A stretch of DNA of 39,990 bases from Crocinitomicaceae bacterium (GTDB taxonomy: Bacteria > Bacteroidota > Bacteroidia > Flavobacteriales_D > Parvicellaceae). Below, one piece after another: positions 1 through 9,272 of this stretch; the first letter of the stretch is position 1, and each line of letters opens with the position of its first letter. Under the pieces are notes generated by a model. It ran no database searches, was not told the origin of the DNA, and was given only the letters and a program-made list of their open reading frames with translations. The position numbers and the translations under genes were made by a program. The stretch lies in assembly GCA_002723085.1 (NCBI GenBank), contig PBNK01000046.1, positions 1 through 39,990 on the forward strand. Reading direction: 5' to 3'.

Positions 1-764
1 TCTACGGTTGGCTTTGGAGTTATGTAATGACTATTTGCATAAACTTTTATTAAATTTAATTCTCTAACTTGATCTCCAGTTAATGGATCAAATTCTTCAA
101 TTTTCTCTAATTTATCTCCAAATAAAGTTAATCGCCATGCCCTATCCTCCAAATGGGATGGAAAAATTTCCAAGTATTCTCCCCTTGCTCTAAAAGTTCC
201 TCTATAAAAATTTTGATCATTTCTTTTGTACTGAAGTGCTACTAATGATTTTATTATTTGCTCTCTGTTATATTCATAATTTTTTTTTAAAGTTAAGGTC
301 ATTTTACTATATGCCTCAACTGAACCTAAGCCATATATACACGATACACTGGCAACAATTAAAACATCATCTCTTTCCAAAAGAGACCTAGTAGCAGAAT
401 GTCTCATTCTATCAATTTGTTCATTTATGGATGCTTCTTTTTCAATATAAGTATCGGATCTAGGAACGTAAGCTTCAGGAGTATAATAATCATAATATGA
501 AACAAAATATTCAACAGCATTATTAGGAAAAAAACTTTTCATCTCTCCATAAAGTTGTGCAGCCAAAGTTTTATTAGGTGCCAAAATAAGAGCAGGCCTA
601 TTTGTAGCTTCAATTATTTTTGCCATTGTAAATGTTTTTCCAGAACCTGTTACACCTAACAAAGTTTGAGCATTAACTCCTTCTTCAAGACCTTTAACAA
701 GCTCATTAATAGCTTCTGGTTGATCCCCAGTTGGACTAAAATCAGATTGTAATTTAAATTTCAC
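1..764 (-). CDS. uvrB: UvrABC excision nuclease subunit B (N-terminal part; cut by window edge)
   Basis: UvrB is the DNA-damage-verifying helicase of nucleotide excision repair: it is loaded by UvrA and recruits UvrC. About 254 N-terminal residues are present; the rest lies beyond position 1. The translation opens [19 protein letters not shown], has the Walker A motif GVTGSGKT at residues 37-44, and shows the damage-probing beta-hairpin [12 protein letters not shown] near residues 90-101. The start is GTG at 764: an in-frame TAA lies four codons upstream and no ATG is available. The gene lies 9 bp downstream of aroE and is the last visible member of a minus-strand operon. Function is certain from conserved motifs; only the C-terminal half cannot be judged. 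Confidence 0.97.
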   Translation of the reverse strand, partial: MKFKLQSDFSPTGDQPEAINELVKGLEEGVNAQTLLGVTGSGKTFTMAKIIEATNRPALILAPNKTLAAQLYGEMKSFFPNNAVEYFVSYYDYYTPEAYVPRSDTYIEKEASINEQIDRMRHSATRSLLERDDVLIVASVSCIYGLGSVEAYSKMTLTLKKNYEYNREQIIKSLVALQYKRNDQNFYRGTFRARGEYLEIFPSHLEDRAWRLTLFGDKLEKIEEFDPLTGDQVRELNLIKVYANSHYITPKPTV

Positions 765-773
765 AATACTAAT

Positions 774-1538
774 TTACTTAAATGAATGCTCAGAATTCCA
801 AATGTCCCATGCTTTTAATGCTTGATGAATTAACATATTTTTACCATTTAGACATCTTGCACCTTGTTGTATTCCCTTTTTAAGAAATTTTGTTTCTTCA
901 GGATTATATATTAAATCAACAAGTAAATGATTTTTAGAAATAGATTGATATGGGATTGATAACAGTTCATTATCATTAGGATACATACCAATAGGTGTTG
1001 TATTTATAATTAATTCATGATATTTAATCATATTTTCATTCACCTGATCCCAACTATATGTTGAAAAATTATTTTTATTACTTCTTGAAACATAATTTAT
1101 ATCAATACCATAGTTTTTTAAAACATAAGAAACAGCTTTGGAGGCTCCACCTGTTCCAAAAATAAGAGCTTTATTGTGATTAGATTTTAAATAAGGTTTA
1201 ATAAGTTGCTTAAATCCATATACATCTGTATTGTAACCTTTTAAAAACATTAAGTTTCCTTTTTTATATATGGGTAAAATAGTATTGACAGCTTTTATTT
1301 CATTTGAAATTGGATCTAATTCATTTAAAAATTTAATCACCTTTTGTTTATAAGGTATAGTTACATTAAGCCCATTTATTATGAAATCCTTTTTAAATAA
1401 ATTTGGAAATTCTTTAATTGTGTTTATTTCAAAATTTTTATATGAAGCATCAATGTTTTCATTTAAAAACTTTTCATTAAAAAACTTTTTAGAAAATGAA
1501 TGCGACAAGGTTTGTCCAATAAGACCAAAATTTTTCAA
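774..1538 (-). CDS. aroE: Shikimate dehydrogenase (NADP+)
   Basis: Reduces 3-dehydroshikimate to shikimate in the chorismate pathway to aromatic amino acids. The 254-residue protein is close to the usual 260-280. Visible motifs: N-terminal substrate-binding GLIGQTLSHSFS, VTIPYK with the catalytic lysine at about residue 64, GYNTD with the catalytic aspartate at about 105, the Rossmann glycine motif GTGGASKAV at 128-136, and NTTPIGMYP. The start codon overlaps the stop of the upstream DUF368 gene by 4 bp (ATGA), indicating translational coupling. Its operon partners (uvrB, DUF368, rhodanese, phosphosulfolactate synthase) are not other shikimate-pathway genes. A quinate-using paralogue is possible but less likely. 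Confidence 0.95.
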   Translation of the reverse strand: MKNFGLIGQTLSHSFSKKFFNEKFLNENIDASYKNFEINTIKEFPNLFKKDFIINGLNVTIPYKQKVIKFLNELDPISNEIKAVNTILPIYKKGNLMFLKGYNTDVYGFKQLIKPYLKSNHNKALIFGTGGASKAVSYVLKNYGIDINYVSRSNKNNFSTYSWDQVNENMIKYHELIINTTPIGMYPNDNELLSIPYQSISKNHLLVDLIYNPEETKFLKKGIQQGARCLNGKNMLIHQALKAWDIWNSEHSFK

Positions 1539-2461
1539 CTTTTATTTGATTTTAAAGAAATAGATGTTCCTATTTTTTCAATTCCCCAAACAGTAATAAA
1601 ACCAAATGCAATAAAACATATAGCATATATATTATCAATGTTTGAAAAATCAGGGAGAAGCCATTCATAAGAAATTACTTTTCCATTTATTGTTTCCGCT
1701 GAAACCTTCCATGGCCAAATAACAAATAAAGAACCTATTACAAAACCAGTTAATAAAGAAATTGTAGCATCGTAAAATCTTTTTAAAACAAAAGCAATAC
1801 CATGTGAAAGAATCAAAAAACCTAAAACAGCTCCAAGAAATACTGGAATCAATACATTTAAATTATTTAACGGGTCTGAAACAGATGTTAACATAATCAA
1901 TTTATAGTTTCCCATTAAAATTAAAACGTATGAACCTGACAATCCTGGTAAAATCATACTTGCAACTGCAACTATTCCACATATAATCAAATACCATAAA
2001 TCAGTATTTTCTGATGAAGGTTTTAAAAAAGCAATGCCAACAGCAATAGCTACACCAATTATGAGCGATAAAATAGAAGCAATATTCCAAGTTTTAACCA
2101 TTTTTCCAACGAAGAAAATAGAAGCTAAAATTAATCCAAAGAAAAAAGACCAAACTAATAACTCATTTTGATGAAATAAATATTCCAAAAGCTTAGCTAA
2201 ACTTACAATGCTGATAGCAACTCCAAAAAAAACAGCAATTAAAAAATTAAGATTAATGTGTTTTGAAAATTCTTTAAATTTTCCTGAGAACACTAACTTA
2301 ATTGCTTTTAAATTAAATGATTTTAAGGATAAAATAAGCTCTTCATATATTCCAGTAACTAAAGCAATTGTTCCACCTGAAACTCCAGGAATAACATTTG
2401 CTGCACCCATACCTACACCTTTGATAAAAAGCATGAAGTATTCTTTAAGAAAATTAATCAT
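1535..2461 (-). CDS. popT: DUF368 membrane protein, PopT-type undecaprenyl-phosphate translocase
   Basis: A 308-residue polytopic inner-membrane protein with about eight hydrophobic segments. The N-terminal signature GVGMGAANVIPGVSGGTIAL is the hallmark of DUF368 (PF04018), and a second related motif, MILPGLSGSYVLILMGNY, occurs mid-protein as an internal repeat. DUF368 members (PopT) have been reported to recycle undecaprenyl phosphate across the cytoplasmic membrane for peptidoglycan and surface polymer synthesis. Assigning that role here is an inference from family membership. The gene lies 5 bp after the rhodanese gene and overlaps aroE by 4 bp. The symbol is given by family homology, not experiment. 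Confidence 0.85.
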   Translation of the reverse strand: MINFLKEYFMLFIKGVGMGAANVIPGVSGGTIALVTGIYEELILSLKSFNLKAIKLVFSGKFKEFSKHINLNFLIAVFFGVAISIVSLAKLLEYLFHQNELLVWSFFFGLILASIFFVGKMVKTWNIASILSLIIGVAIAVGIAFLKPSSENTDLWYLIICGIVAVASMILPGLSGSYVLILMGNYKLIMLTSVSDPLNNLNVLIPVFLGAVLGFLILSHGIAFVLKRFYDATISLLTGFVIGSLFVIWPWKVSAETINGKVISYEWLLPDFSNIDNIYAICFIAFGFITVWGIEKIGTSISLKSNKS

Positions 2462-2466
2462 ATAAA

Positions 2467-2775
2467 TCAGATGTATTTAGCCCATTCTTTAAAGCCTCCA
2501 TCTAATGAATAATAATTTTCTTTATAAAGATTATTCATTACAAAAAACTTTAAAATATTCATAGATCGGTTTCCTGAACTGCAATGGAAAACAACTTTGC
2601 CTGTTTTATTTAATTCATCAATACGAGAAACTAAATCACCCATTGGTATATGCAGGCCATTAGATTTTCCTTCATTTTCAATTTCATATTCCTCCCTAAT
2701 ATCAACAATTTGAATTTTTTCTCCATTTTGGATTAATTCACTTAATTTATCAGAGTAAATAACATTAACTTCCAT
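2467..2775 (-). CDS. Single-domain rhodanese-like protein
   Basis: A 102-residue cytoplasmic rhodanese fold, the size of a single-domain member. The active-site loop HCSSGNRS holds the persulfide-forming cysteine, and the upstream VDIREEYEIENEG and HIPMGDL elements are typical of the family. Such proteins carry sulfane sulfur between donors and acceptors. Here it lies 9 bp after phosphosulfolactate synthase in the same operon, so a role in sulfur handling for that pathway is possible, but no specific acceptor can be named. No signal peptide is seen. Confidence 0.9.
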   Translation of the reverse strand: MEVNVIYSDKLSELIQNGEKIQIVDIREEYEIENEGKSNGLHIPMGDLVSRIDELNKTGKVVFHCSSGNRSMNILKFFVMNNLYKENYYSLDGGFKEWAKYI

Positions 2776-2784
2776 TATGAAATT

Positions 2785-3591
2785 TTATTTTTTAGTATCT
2801 TCTAAAGTTGGTTTTCTTTCGTTAATGATACTATCTGGTAAATAGTTAAAGAAAGTATCACCTCTTAAGCCAAGTCTTAATGTTTCTAGTGGAAGCACTT
2901 CATTAGGAGCTATATTTCCAAGATTGACATTTTCACCAAATAAATTGATAAACCATACCTGTTGTTTCTTAGCTGGTGCCTCCCACAAAATTTGTTCAGG
3001 TTTTACTTTGGATATAATTTTATTAATTAATATTGAATGTGGCGTTCCATTTGGTCTAAATATACCTACTGAACCACTTTCTCTTCCCTCAGCAATAACT
3101 TTCCATGAACCAGCATCTAATTCATTAGTCATCATTTTAACCCATTTTGAGGGACTTATTAAAATTCCTTCTTCTTTTGAACCAACTTCACTCAGAACAG
3201 TAAAATTCTTTGAAAGTTTATGAATTATCTTACACTTTTCATCATGAGGAACAACAATAGAACCGTCAGAAACTTCAAGAAGATCTAAACCAAAGGAATC
3301 AACCATTTTTTGAAATTGAGAAATTTGATTTCTAACAAAAAATATTTCAAAAAGGGTTCCTCCAAAATAAGGTCTAATTCCAGCATCTTGATATATTTTA
3401 ATTTTCTCCTTTATATTTTTTGATACAACAGCTGTTCCAAATCCAAATTTCACAACATCTGTATATTCTCCAGATGTTTCAACAAAATCTTCAGCTTCTC
3501 TAATACTTAATCCTTTATCCATCATCATGGTACAACCACTTTCTCTTGGCTTTTGTGGTCTTGACGGAATGTGTTTTAAATTAAAATTCAT
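2785..3591 (-). CDS. comA: Phosphosulfolactate synthase (ComA family)
   Basis: The 268-residue TIM-barrel protein matches the ComA/phosphosulfolactate synthase family (PF02679), which adds sulfite to phosphoenolpyruvate to make (2R)-phosphosulfolactate. Family-like segments are RPQKPRESGCTMMMDKGLS, DVVKFGFGTA, GIRPYFGGTLFE, LLEVSDGSI, LSEVGSKE, IAEGRESGSVGIF, and ILWEAPAKKQQVWFI. The ATG shares one base with the stop of the upstream TPR gene (TAATG). In methanogens the reaction opens coenzyme M synthesis; Bacteroidota do not make coenzyme M, so the product here may feed sulfolactate or cysteate/sulfonolipid metabolism (inference). No other com gene is visible. Confidence 0.88.
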   Translation of the reverse strand: MNFNLKHIPSRPQKPRESGCTMMMDKGLSIREAEDFVETSGEYTDVVKFGFGTAVVSKNIKEKIKIYQDAGIRPYFGGTLFEIFFVRNQISQFQKMVDSFGLDLLEVSDGSIVVPHDEKCKIIHKLSKNFTVLSEVGSKEEGILISPSKWVKMMTNELDAGSWKVIAEGRESGSVGIFRPNGTPHSILINKIISKVKPEQILWEAPAKKQQVWFINLFGENVNLGNIAPNEVLPLETLRLGLRGDTFFNYLPDSIINERKPTLEDTKK

Positions 3592-5006
3592 TAAGATTTA
3601 TTATTGTTATATAATTCAATAACAATGCTTATTTCTGGAATGTTTTTAGCTTCAGGATAAATTTCAAAAAGCTTTTCGCAAGAAATCTTTGCATTGTTTT
3701 GCAAACTTACCAAATTACTCTTTGCCTCTACCAAATTTCCTTCAGCAATTTGCATAGCAACTAATCTTAGATGTAAATCTTGTTGATCTTTATTTTTATT
3801 TATAGCTCTTTGAACCTCATCAATAGCTTTGTTTTTGGTATCATTATCAAATAAAAAATTTGAATAATCAATCCATGCGTCAATATTCTTTGGATCCAAT
3901 TCAACAACTTTTTTATACGCTATTTCTGCTTCTTCTTTCAAACCTATCTTAGTTAAAAGTTCTGCATAGATATACCAATATTCTGCATTATCAGGCTCTA
4001 ATCTAAGAGCCTTATTTATGAATTTTTTTGCTTCTAAGGGTTCATTTATTAAATCTCTTACTACTCCAATACCAATCCATGCATCAGATTGAGAATCATC
4101 TATTTCAAGACTTTTTTCATAAAACATTATAGCCTTTTTAAATTCTCCTAGTTTTTCATAACATTCACCAATACTACAATACGCAAAAGAATGAGGGTGA
4201 TCAAATTGAAAAGACTCATTAAATGTATCAATAGCATTTTGATATTCTTTTAATTGAATATAACTGCTTGCTTTACCATAATGTGCTGCGGTAAATTTTT
4301 CATTTATTACTAAACACATGTCAAAAGCAAACATTGCATCTTTCCACATTTCTTTTACATTATAAGCAGTTCCTAAATTAAACCAAGAAAGATAAGAGTA
4401 AGGATTTTCATCAATAAGTCCATTAAAATATTGAATTGACTCATCCAACTGATTAGACTCATGAAACGCTACACCAATCTCTAAAAGAGTAGTTTCATTA
4501 TTTGGATCTCTGTATAAAATCTCCTTCATTACTAAAACAGCCTTTTGATGTAATCCCATTTGCAAATATTCATAAGCAATTTCAGAAAGAATATCTTTAG
4601 AATTATCATCATGAATTGACAATGAAAATGCTTTATCAATATAATCTTCAGCCACTAATGGAAAATCTAAAACTGATGACAACTTACCAAGTGCTATAAT
4701 AACATCAATATTATTAGGAAAAAAATGTTCAATTTCTTTAAGAATATTAAAAGATTCATTAAACTTTTGATTAGAATTTAACAAATCAACTTTCAATAAT
4801 GTAAGAGCTAAATCATTAGGATATTGTGATAACCCAATTTTAATAGCCTTTATTGCTTTTTGTTTAAAATCAACACTTAGATAATAGTCTGCAATAGCTT
4901 CAAAATCATCAACATCAAAAAATGTAAATGATTTTTTATCAATCATTTCTTCAAATAGAGCTACTTTATTTAATATTTCTTGGTTGTCATCTTTGTTTTC
5001 AAGCAT
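3591..5006 (-). CDS. Tetratricopeptide-repeat (TPR) protein
   Basis: A 471-residue, mostly helical protein made of about ten to twelve TPR units from residue 40 to the C-terminus. Repeat signatures are visible, for example AYEYLQMGLHQKAVLVMKEI, SWFNLGTAYNVKEMWKDAMF and AEYWYIYAELLTKIGLKEEA. No signal peptide or membrane segment is seen, so it is probably a cytoplasmic scaffold. It is the first gene of the operon that runs down to uvrB, and its stop overlaps the phosphosulfolactate synthase start. Its partner cannot be deduced from sequence. Confidence 0.88.
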   Translation of the reverse strand: MLENKDDNQEILNKVALFEEMIDKKSFTFFDVDDFEAIADYYLSVDFKQKAIKAIKIGLSQYPNDLALTLLKVDLLNSNQKFNESFNILKEIEHFFPNNIDVIIALGKLSSVLDFPLVAEDYIDKAFSLSIHDDNSKDILSEIAYEYLQMGLHQKAVLVMKEILYRDPNNETTLLEIGVAFHESNQLDESIQYFNGLIDENPYSYLSWFNLGTAYNVKEMWKDAMFAFDMCLVINEKFTAAHYGKASSYIQLKEYQNAIDTFNESFQFDHPHSFAYCSIGECYEKLGEFKKAIMFYEKSLEIDDSQSDAWIGIGVVRDLINEPLEAKKFINKALRLEPDNAEYWYIYAELLTKIGLKEEAEIAYKKVVELDPKNIDAWIDYSNFLFDNDTKNKAIDEVQRAINKNKDQQDLHLRLVAMQIAEGNLVEAKSNLVSLQNNAKISCEKLFEIYPEAKNIPEISIVIELYNNNKS

Positions 5007-5029
5007 AGTGTCTGGATAAGTATCTATAA

Positions 5030-5037
5030 CAAATTTA
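5030..5037 (-). promoter_or_regulatory. Candidate -7 box for the TPR-comA-uvrB operon
   Basis: On the minus strand this reads TAAATTTG, a full match to the Bacteroidota -7 consensus TAnnTTTG, 24 bp upstream of the TPR start. A clear -33 TTTG was not found at the usual spacing, so confidence is limited. Confidence 0.4.
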
Positions 5038-5190
5038 TTGATATATAGACGCCATAAACATAAGTGATAAAGAGCTTTTCCACAATTAAATTAACATTTA
5101 AAAAACGTAAAGGCCACTTGTGAATAAAAAATCCAAATATTCTTAATTAATCAGAGATGATTCTACTATATTCGACAAAAAAATTCAACA

Positions 5191-6576
5191 ATGACTTTAA
5201 TAAAATCTATTTCTGGAATTAGGGGCACTATTGGCGGGAAACCAAATGAAAATTTAACTCCAATTGATATAGTTGAATCTACTGCAGCCTTTGGCTCTTG
5301 GGTTTCAAATAATTTTAAAAATGAAAAAATTAAAATTGTTATCGGAAGAGACGCTAGAATTTCTGGAAAAATGGTAGAAAACCTATGCATTGGAACTTTA
5401 CAATCACTAGGTATTGACGTGATTAATTTAGGTTTATCTACAACACCTACTGTAGAAATAGCTGTACCAATGGAAAAAGCTCATGGAGGAATAATTTTAA
5501 CAGCAAGCCACAACCCTAAAGAATGGAATGCCTTAAAACTTTTAAATAACAAAGGAGAATTTATAAGTGCAGAAGATGGTCAACTTTTATTAGAAATTAT
5601 TAAAAAAAATGATTTCAATTTCTGCGAAGTTGACATGATTGGCAAGGTGATTGAAGATCAAACTTATTTCAACAAACACATTGAAAAGATACTTGAAATC
5701 AATAAGGTAGATATTAACTCAATTAAAAAAGCTAAAATTAAAGTTGTTTTAGATGCTGTAAATAGTACTGGAGGAATGGTCCTGCCAAAACTTCTTAAAG
5801 CATTAGGATGTTCAGACATTATTGAACTATTCTGTAAGCCTAACGGAGAATTTCCTCACAACCCCGAACCCCTACCTGAACATCTAACCGAGCTAAGTAA
5901 AACTGTTGTTGAATCTGGGGCTGATTTAGGAATTGTGGTAGACCCTGATGTTGATAGACTTGCTTTTGTATGTGAAGATGGTAGTATGTTTGGAGAAGAA
6001 TATACATTAGTTGCTGTTGCAGATCATGTATTAAAAAATCAAAAAGGGAACACAGTCTCTAACTTATCATCAACAAGAGCTTTAAGAGATGTTACAGAAT
6101 CTCATAATTGTGAATACAACGCATCTGCAGTAGGAGAAGTAAATGTTGTTAAATTAATGAAGAAAACAAATGCTATAATTGGAGGAGAAGGCAATGGTGG
6201 GGTTATCTTTCCTGAATTACATTATGGAAGAGACGCACTTATTGGCATTGCTTTATTCCTCTCACACTACGCTAAAGAAGGCAAAAGCATGACAGAATTA
6301 AAAAAATCATATCCTAATTACACTATAAGTAAAAATAAAATCCAACTAACTCCAGAAATAAATATTGACAACTTACTAGGTGAAATTTCAAAAAAATATC
6401 AAAATAAACCCCAAAATAAAATTGATGGACTTAAAATAGAATTAAATGATGAGTGGGTTCATTTAAGAAAGTCAAATACAGAGCCAATCATTAGAATTTA
6501 CTCAGAAAGCAGTTCAGAATCAAAAGCACATCAATTAGGAAATCGATTCATTAAAGAAATAAATGACCTCATATAA
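5191..6576 (+). CDS. glmM: Phosphoglucosamine mutase-type phosphohexomutase
   Basis: A 461-residue alpha-D-phosphohexomutase. The phosphoserine loop TASHNP is at residues 104-109 (catalytic Ser106), the metal-binding loop DPDVDR at 251-256, the sugar-binding GGEGNGG loop in domain 3, and the phosphate-binding LRKSNTEPIIRIY in domain 4. Bacteroidota homologues of this type are usually annotated as phosphoglucosamine mutase (glucosamine-6-P to glucosamine-1-P for UDP-GlcNAc). Phosphomannomutase/phosphoglucomutase specificity cannot be excluded by sequence alone. It is transcribed divergently from the TPR operon; a weak -7-like TATATTCG lies at 5167-5174. Confidence 0.85.
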   Translation: MTLIKSISGIRGTIGGKPNENLTPIDIVESTAAFGSWVSNNFKNEKIKIVIGRDARISGKMVENLCIGTLQSLGIDVINLGLSTTPTVEIAVPMEKAHGGIILTASHNPKEWNALKLLNNKGEFISAEDGQLLLEIIKKNDFNFCEVDMIGKVIEDQTYFNKHIEKILEINKVDINSIKKAKIKVVLDAVNSTGGMVLPKLLKALGCSDIIELFCKPNGEFPHNPEPLPEHLTELSKTVVESGADLGIVVDPDVDRLAFVCEDGSMFGEEYTLVAVADHVLKNQKGNTVSNLSSTRALRDVTESHNCEYNASAVGEVNVVKLMKKTNAIIGGEGNGGVIFPELHYGRDALIGIALFLSHYAKEGKSMTELKKSYPNYTISKNKIQLTPEINIDNLLGEISKKYQNKPQNKIDGLKIELNDEWVHLRKSNTEPIIRIYSESSSESKAHQLGNRFIKEINDLI

Positions 6577-6582
6577 ATAACT

Positions 6583-6590
6583 TATATTTG
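6583..6590 (+). promoter_or_regulatory. Candidate -7 box upstream of the cysteine desulfurase gene
   Basis: TATATTTG, followed by CA, matches the Bacteroidota -7 consensus TAnnTTTG exactly and ends 11 bp before the ATG, predicting a very short leader. A good -33 element is not evident. Confidence 0.5.
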
Positions 6591-6601
6591 CAAACATTGT
6601 T

Positions 6602-7735
6602 ATGAAAGTTTATTTAGACAACGCAGCTACCACACCAATTGCTAAAGAAGTGATTTCAGAAATATCTCCATATTTATCTGATTTTTTTGGAAACCCTTCA
6701 AGCACACATGCATTTGGAAGAAAAACAAAAAATGCAATTGAAATTACAAGAAAAAAAATTGCCGACTTAATCAACGCTGATAATAGTGAAATTATATTTA
6801 CATCTGGTGGTACTGAAGCCGATAATATGGCAATTAGGTCATCTGTACATGACTTAGGTGTTAAAAGAATTATAACAACTAAACTAGAACATCATGCAGT
6901 TGGGCATACCGCTGAAGAACTAAAAGAAAAACATCAAGTTGAACTAGTTTATTTAAACACTGATGAAAATGGTCACATCAACCTTCTTCAATTAGAATCT
7001 CTTCTAGAGAAAAAAATTAAAACCTTAGTGTCTTTAATGCATGCAAACAATGAAATTGGAACACTTTTACCAATTGATCAAGTAGCTGAAATGTGCCAAA
7101 AACCTCATGTTCTTTTTCATTCTGATACTGTTCAAACAATGGGGCATTATAAATTTGACACAAAAAAAACAAAAATAGATTTTCTTACTTGTGCAGCTCA
7201 TAAGCTTCATGGTCCAAAAGGATGTGGGTTTTTATTTCAAAATAAAAATCTAAACACTTCTCCTCTTATTACTGGAGGTTCTCAAGAAAGAAACAGCAGA
7301 GGTGGTACTGAAAATCTATATGGAATAATAGGCTTAGGTAAAGCAATGGATTTAGCTTATAAACATCTTTCTGACCACCAAGATCATATACAAAATTTAA
7401 AAAGCTATATGATTAAATCATTAATTGAAATTGATCCAAAAATCACTTTCAACGGAGATATTACCCCCTCAAAAAGCTTATACACTGTACTCAATGTTTG
7501 TTTTCCGATGAATACTTGCAACTCAATGCTTCTTTTCAGCTTAGACATTCATGGAATAGCAGCTTCAGGAGGAAGCGCCTGTTCTTCTGGATCAAATAAA
7601 GGGTCTCATGTTTTAGCAGAACTTCCAAAAAGAGAAAACTGTCAATCAGTAAGATTTTCTTTTAGCAGGTATACAACAAAAGAAGAAATTGATTTCACTC
7701 TATCAAAAATAAGATCAATCATTAAGAATGATTAA
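6602..7735 (+). CDS. Cysteine desulfurase (NifS/IscS-type)
   Basis: A PLP-dependent class V aminotransferase of 377 residues that takes sulfur from cysteine for Fe-S clusters and tRNA thiolation. It opens YLDNAATTP. The PLP lysine is Lys201 in AAHKLHGPKG, and TSGGTEADN and GGSQERNSRGGTEN are the family's cofactor and substrate loops. The catalytic cysteine loop ASGGSACSSG places the active cysteine at 327, as in group I NifS/IscS. No iscU or iscR adjoins it, so whether it is the main Fe-S enzyme is unknown. The downstream MBL-fold gene overlaps its end. Confidence 0.92.
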   Translation: MKVYLDNAATTPIAKEVISEISPYLSDFFGNPSSTHAFGRKTKNAIEITRKKIADLINADNSEIIFTSGGTEADNMAIRSSVHDLGVKRIITTKLEHHAVGHTAEELKEKHQVELVYLNTDENGHINLLQLESLLEKKIKTLVSLMHANNEIGTLLPIDQVAEMCQKPHVLFHSDTVQTMGHYKFDTKKTKIDFLTCAAHKLHGPKGCGFLFQNKNLNTSPLITGGSQERNSRGGTENLYGIIGLGKAMDLAYKHLSDHQDHIQNLKSYMIKSLIEIDPKITFNGDITPSKSLYTVLNVCFPMNTCNSMLLFSLDIHGIAASGGSACSSGSNKGSHVLAELPKRENCQSVRFSFSRYTTKEEIDFTLSKIRSIIKND

Positions 7736-7742
7736 TCATAAA

Positions 7743-8513
7743 ATGAAAGTAACCTTTAATGGAACAGGAACATCACAAGGGGTTCCTGTAATAGGTTGCC
7801 AATGTGAAGTTTGTATTTCTAAAGACAATAAAGACAACAGACTAAGGTCTTCAATCACAATACAATACAAAGACACATCTGTAGTTATAGATGCTGGACC
7901 TGATTTTAGACAACAGATGCTAAGAGCTAAAATTGACAAATTAGACGCTATAGTTTTTACCCATGAACATAAAGACCATGTAGCAGGGTTAGACGATGTA
8001 AGAGCTTATAACTTTATTACAAAAAAACCAATAAATATATACTGTACAAACAATGTTTTTAAAGCACTAAAAAGAGAATATCATTACATATTTGATCCAG
8101 CTTTTCAATACCCAGGAATTCCTAAAATCATTAGAAACAAAATTGATTCTAATAAAGATTTTACAGTTAAAAATATAAAAATTACACCTATTAATGTTCT
8201 TCATTATAAACTTCCTGTATTAGGTTTTAGAGTAGATGATTTTTGTTACATAACAGACGCAAGTTTTATAATCGAAAAAGAAAAAAGTAAATTAAAAAAC
8301 CTAAAAGTTTTGGTTCTAAATGCACTAAGAAAAGAAAAACACATTTCACATTTCAACTTAGAAGAAGCATTAGCATTAATAGAAGAGCTAAAACCAAAGA
8401 AAGCTTATTTAACTCACATATCTCATTTAATGGGAAAACATAGTGAAGTTAGCAAAACACTGCCTGAAAATGTTGAAATTGCATATGACAACCTTAGCAT
8501 AAAAATTGAATAA
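7743..8513 (+). CDS. MBL-fold metallo-hydrolase (PhnP-like)
   Basis: A metallo-beta-lactamase-fold phosphodiesterase-like enzyme of about 256 residues. The zinc-binding motif is THEHKDH, followed by GLDDVR, and further ligand regions are TDASFI and the C-terminal LTHISH. The N-terminal [20 protein letters not shown] with its cysteine pair resembles the PhnP / cyclic-phosphate hydrolase branch. The open frame extends to an ATG at 7728, inside the desulfurase gene. The start at 7743 is preferred because it places the conserved [13 protein letters not shown] at the N-terminus. No phn operon is nearby, so the substrate is unknown. Confidence 0.85.
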   Translation: MKVTFNGTGTSQGVPVIGCQCEVCISKDNKDNRLRSSITIQYKDTSVVIDAGPDFRQQMLRAKIDKLDAIVFTHEHKDHVAGLDDVRAYNFITKKPINIYCTNNVFKALKREYHYIFDPAFQYPGIPKIIRNKIDSNKDFTVKNIKITPINVLHYKLPVLGFRVDDFCYITDASFIIEKEKSKLKNLKVLVLNALRKEKHISHFNLEEALALIEELKPKKAYLTHISHLMGKHSEVSKTLPENVEIAYDNLSIKIE

Positions 8514-8515
8514 TT

Positions 8516-9190
8516 ATGAGAATTGATATTATTTCGGCTGTCCCAGCTTTATTAGATAGTCCATTTAATGACTCCATTCTTAAAAGGGCTCAAAACAAAG
8601 GCATTGTTGAAGTAAATATTCACAACCTTAGAGATTACAGTTCTAATAACCAAAAAAGCATTGATGACTATGCTTTTGGCGGAGGTGCAGGAATGGTTCT
8701 ATCTATAGAACCTATATATAAATGCATAACTTCACTAAAAGAAAAAAATAATTACTCTGAAATCATTTTTATGACTCCTGATGGTGAAAAACTAAGTCAA
8801 AAAATAAGCAACCAATTATCATTAAGCTCAAATTTAATTGTGCTATGTGGCCACTATAAGGGAATTGACGAAAGAGTTCGAGAACACCTAATAACTAAAG
8901 AAATTTCAATTGGTGATTATGTATTGTCTGGAGGCGAACTTGCAGCAGCAGTTTTATGCGACAGTATAATTAGGTTAATTCCCGGTGTTTTAAATGATGA
9001 AACATCTGCTCTTTCAGATTCATTTCAAGATAATTTACTTGCGCCCCCTGTATATACGAGACCAGCAAAATATAAAGACTGGGAAGTTCCAAAAATTCTG
9101 ACATCAGGAAATCTTAAAGAAATTGAAAATTGGAGACACGAAAAATCAATTGAAAAAACAAAAACATTAAGACCTGATTTACTTAAATAA
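8516..9190 (+). CDS. trmD: tRNA (guanine37-N1)-methyltransferase
   Basis: TrmD methylates G37 next to the anticodon using S-adenosylmethionine and prevents +1 frameshifting. The 224-residue protein has the trefoil-knot SPOUT features: [38 protein letters not shown] and the C-terminal [13 protein letters not shown] and [10 protein letters not shown]. It starts 2 bp after the MBL-fold gene and is followed by rplS, the classical trmD-rplS order. Length and motifs are complete. Confidence 0.97.
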   Translation: MRIDIISAVPALLDSPFNDSILKRAQNKGIVEVNIHNLRDYSSNNQKSIDDYAFGGGAGMVLSIEPIYKCITSLKEKNNYSEIIFMTPDGEKLSQKISNQLSLSSNLIVLCGHYKGIDERVREHLITKEISIGDYVLSGGELAAAVLCDSIIRLIPGVLNDETSALSDSFQDNLLAPPVYTRPAKYKDWEVPKILTSGNLKEIENWRHEKSIEKTKTLRPDLLK

Positions 9191-9220
9191 CCAATTGACT
9201 AAAAATAATTTTCACTTGAA

Positions 9221-9252
9221 TTGAAAAGTTTGTAAATTTCTTTGTAATATTG
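9221..9252 (+). promoter_or_regulatory. Candidate promoter for rplS
   Basis: A TTGA element at 9221-9224 is followed after 20 bp by TAATATTG at 9245-9252 (one mismatch to TAnnTTTG) and CA, the arrangement of a Bacteroidota housekeeping promoter. It lies in the 82 bp gap after trmD, 20 bp before the rplS start, so rplS probably has its own promoter. Confidence 0.45.
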
Positions 9253-9272
9253 CACCCCATAAATCAGGAATC

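Noticed and set aside
5007-5190. Replication origin (DnaA-like words in the region)
   Set aside because: Only one degenerate TTTTCCACA word, no dnaA, dnaN or box cluster.
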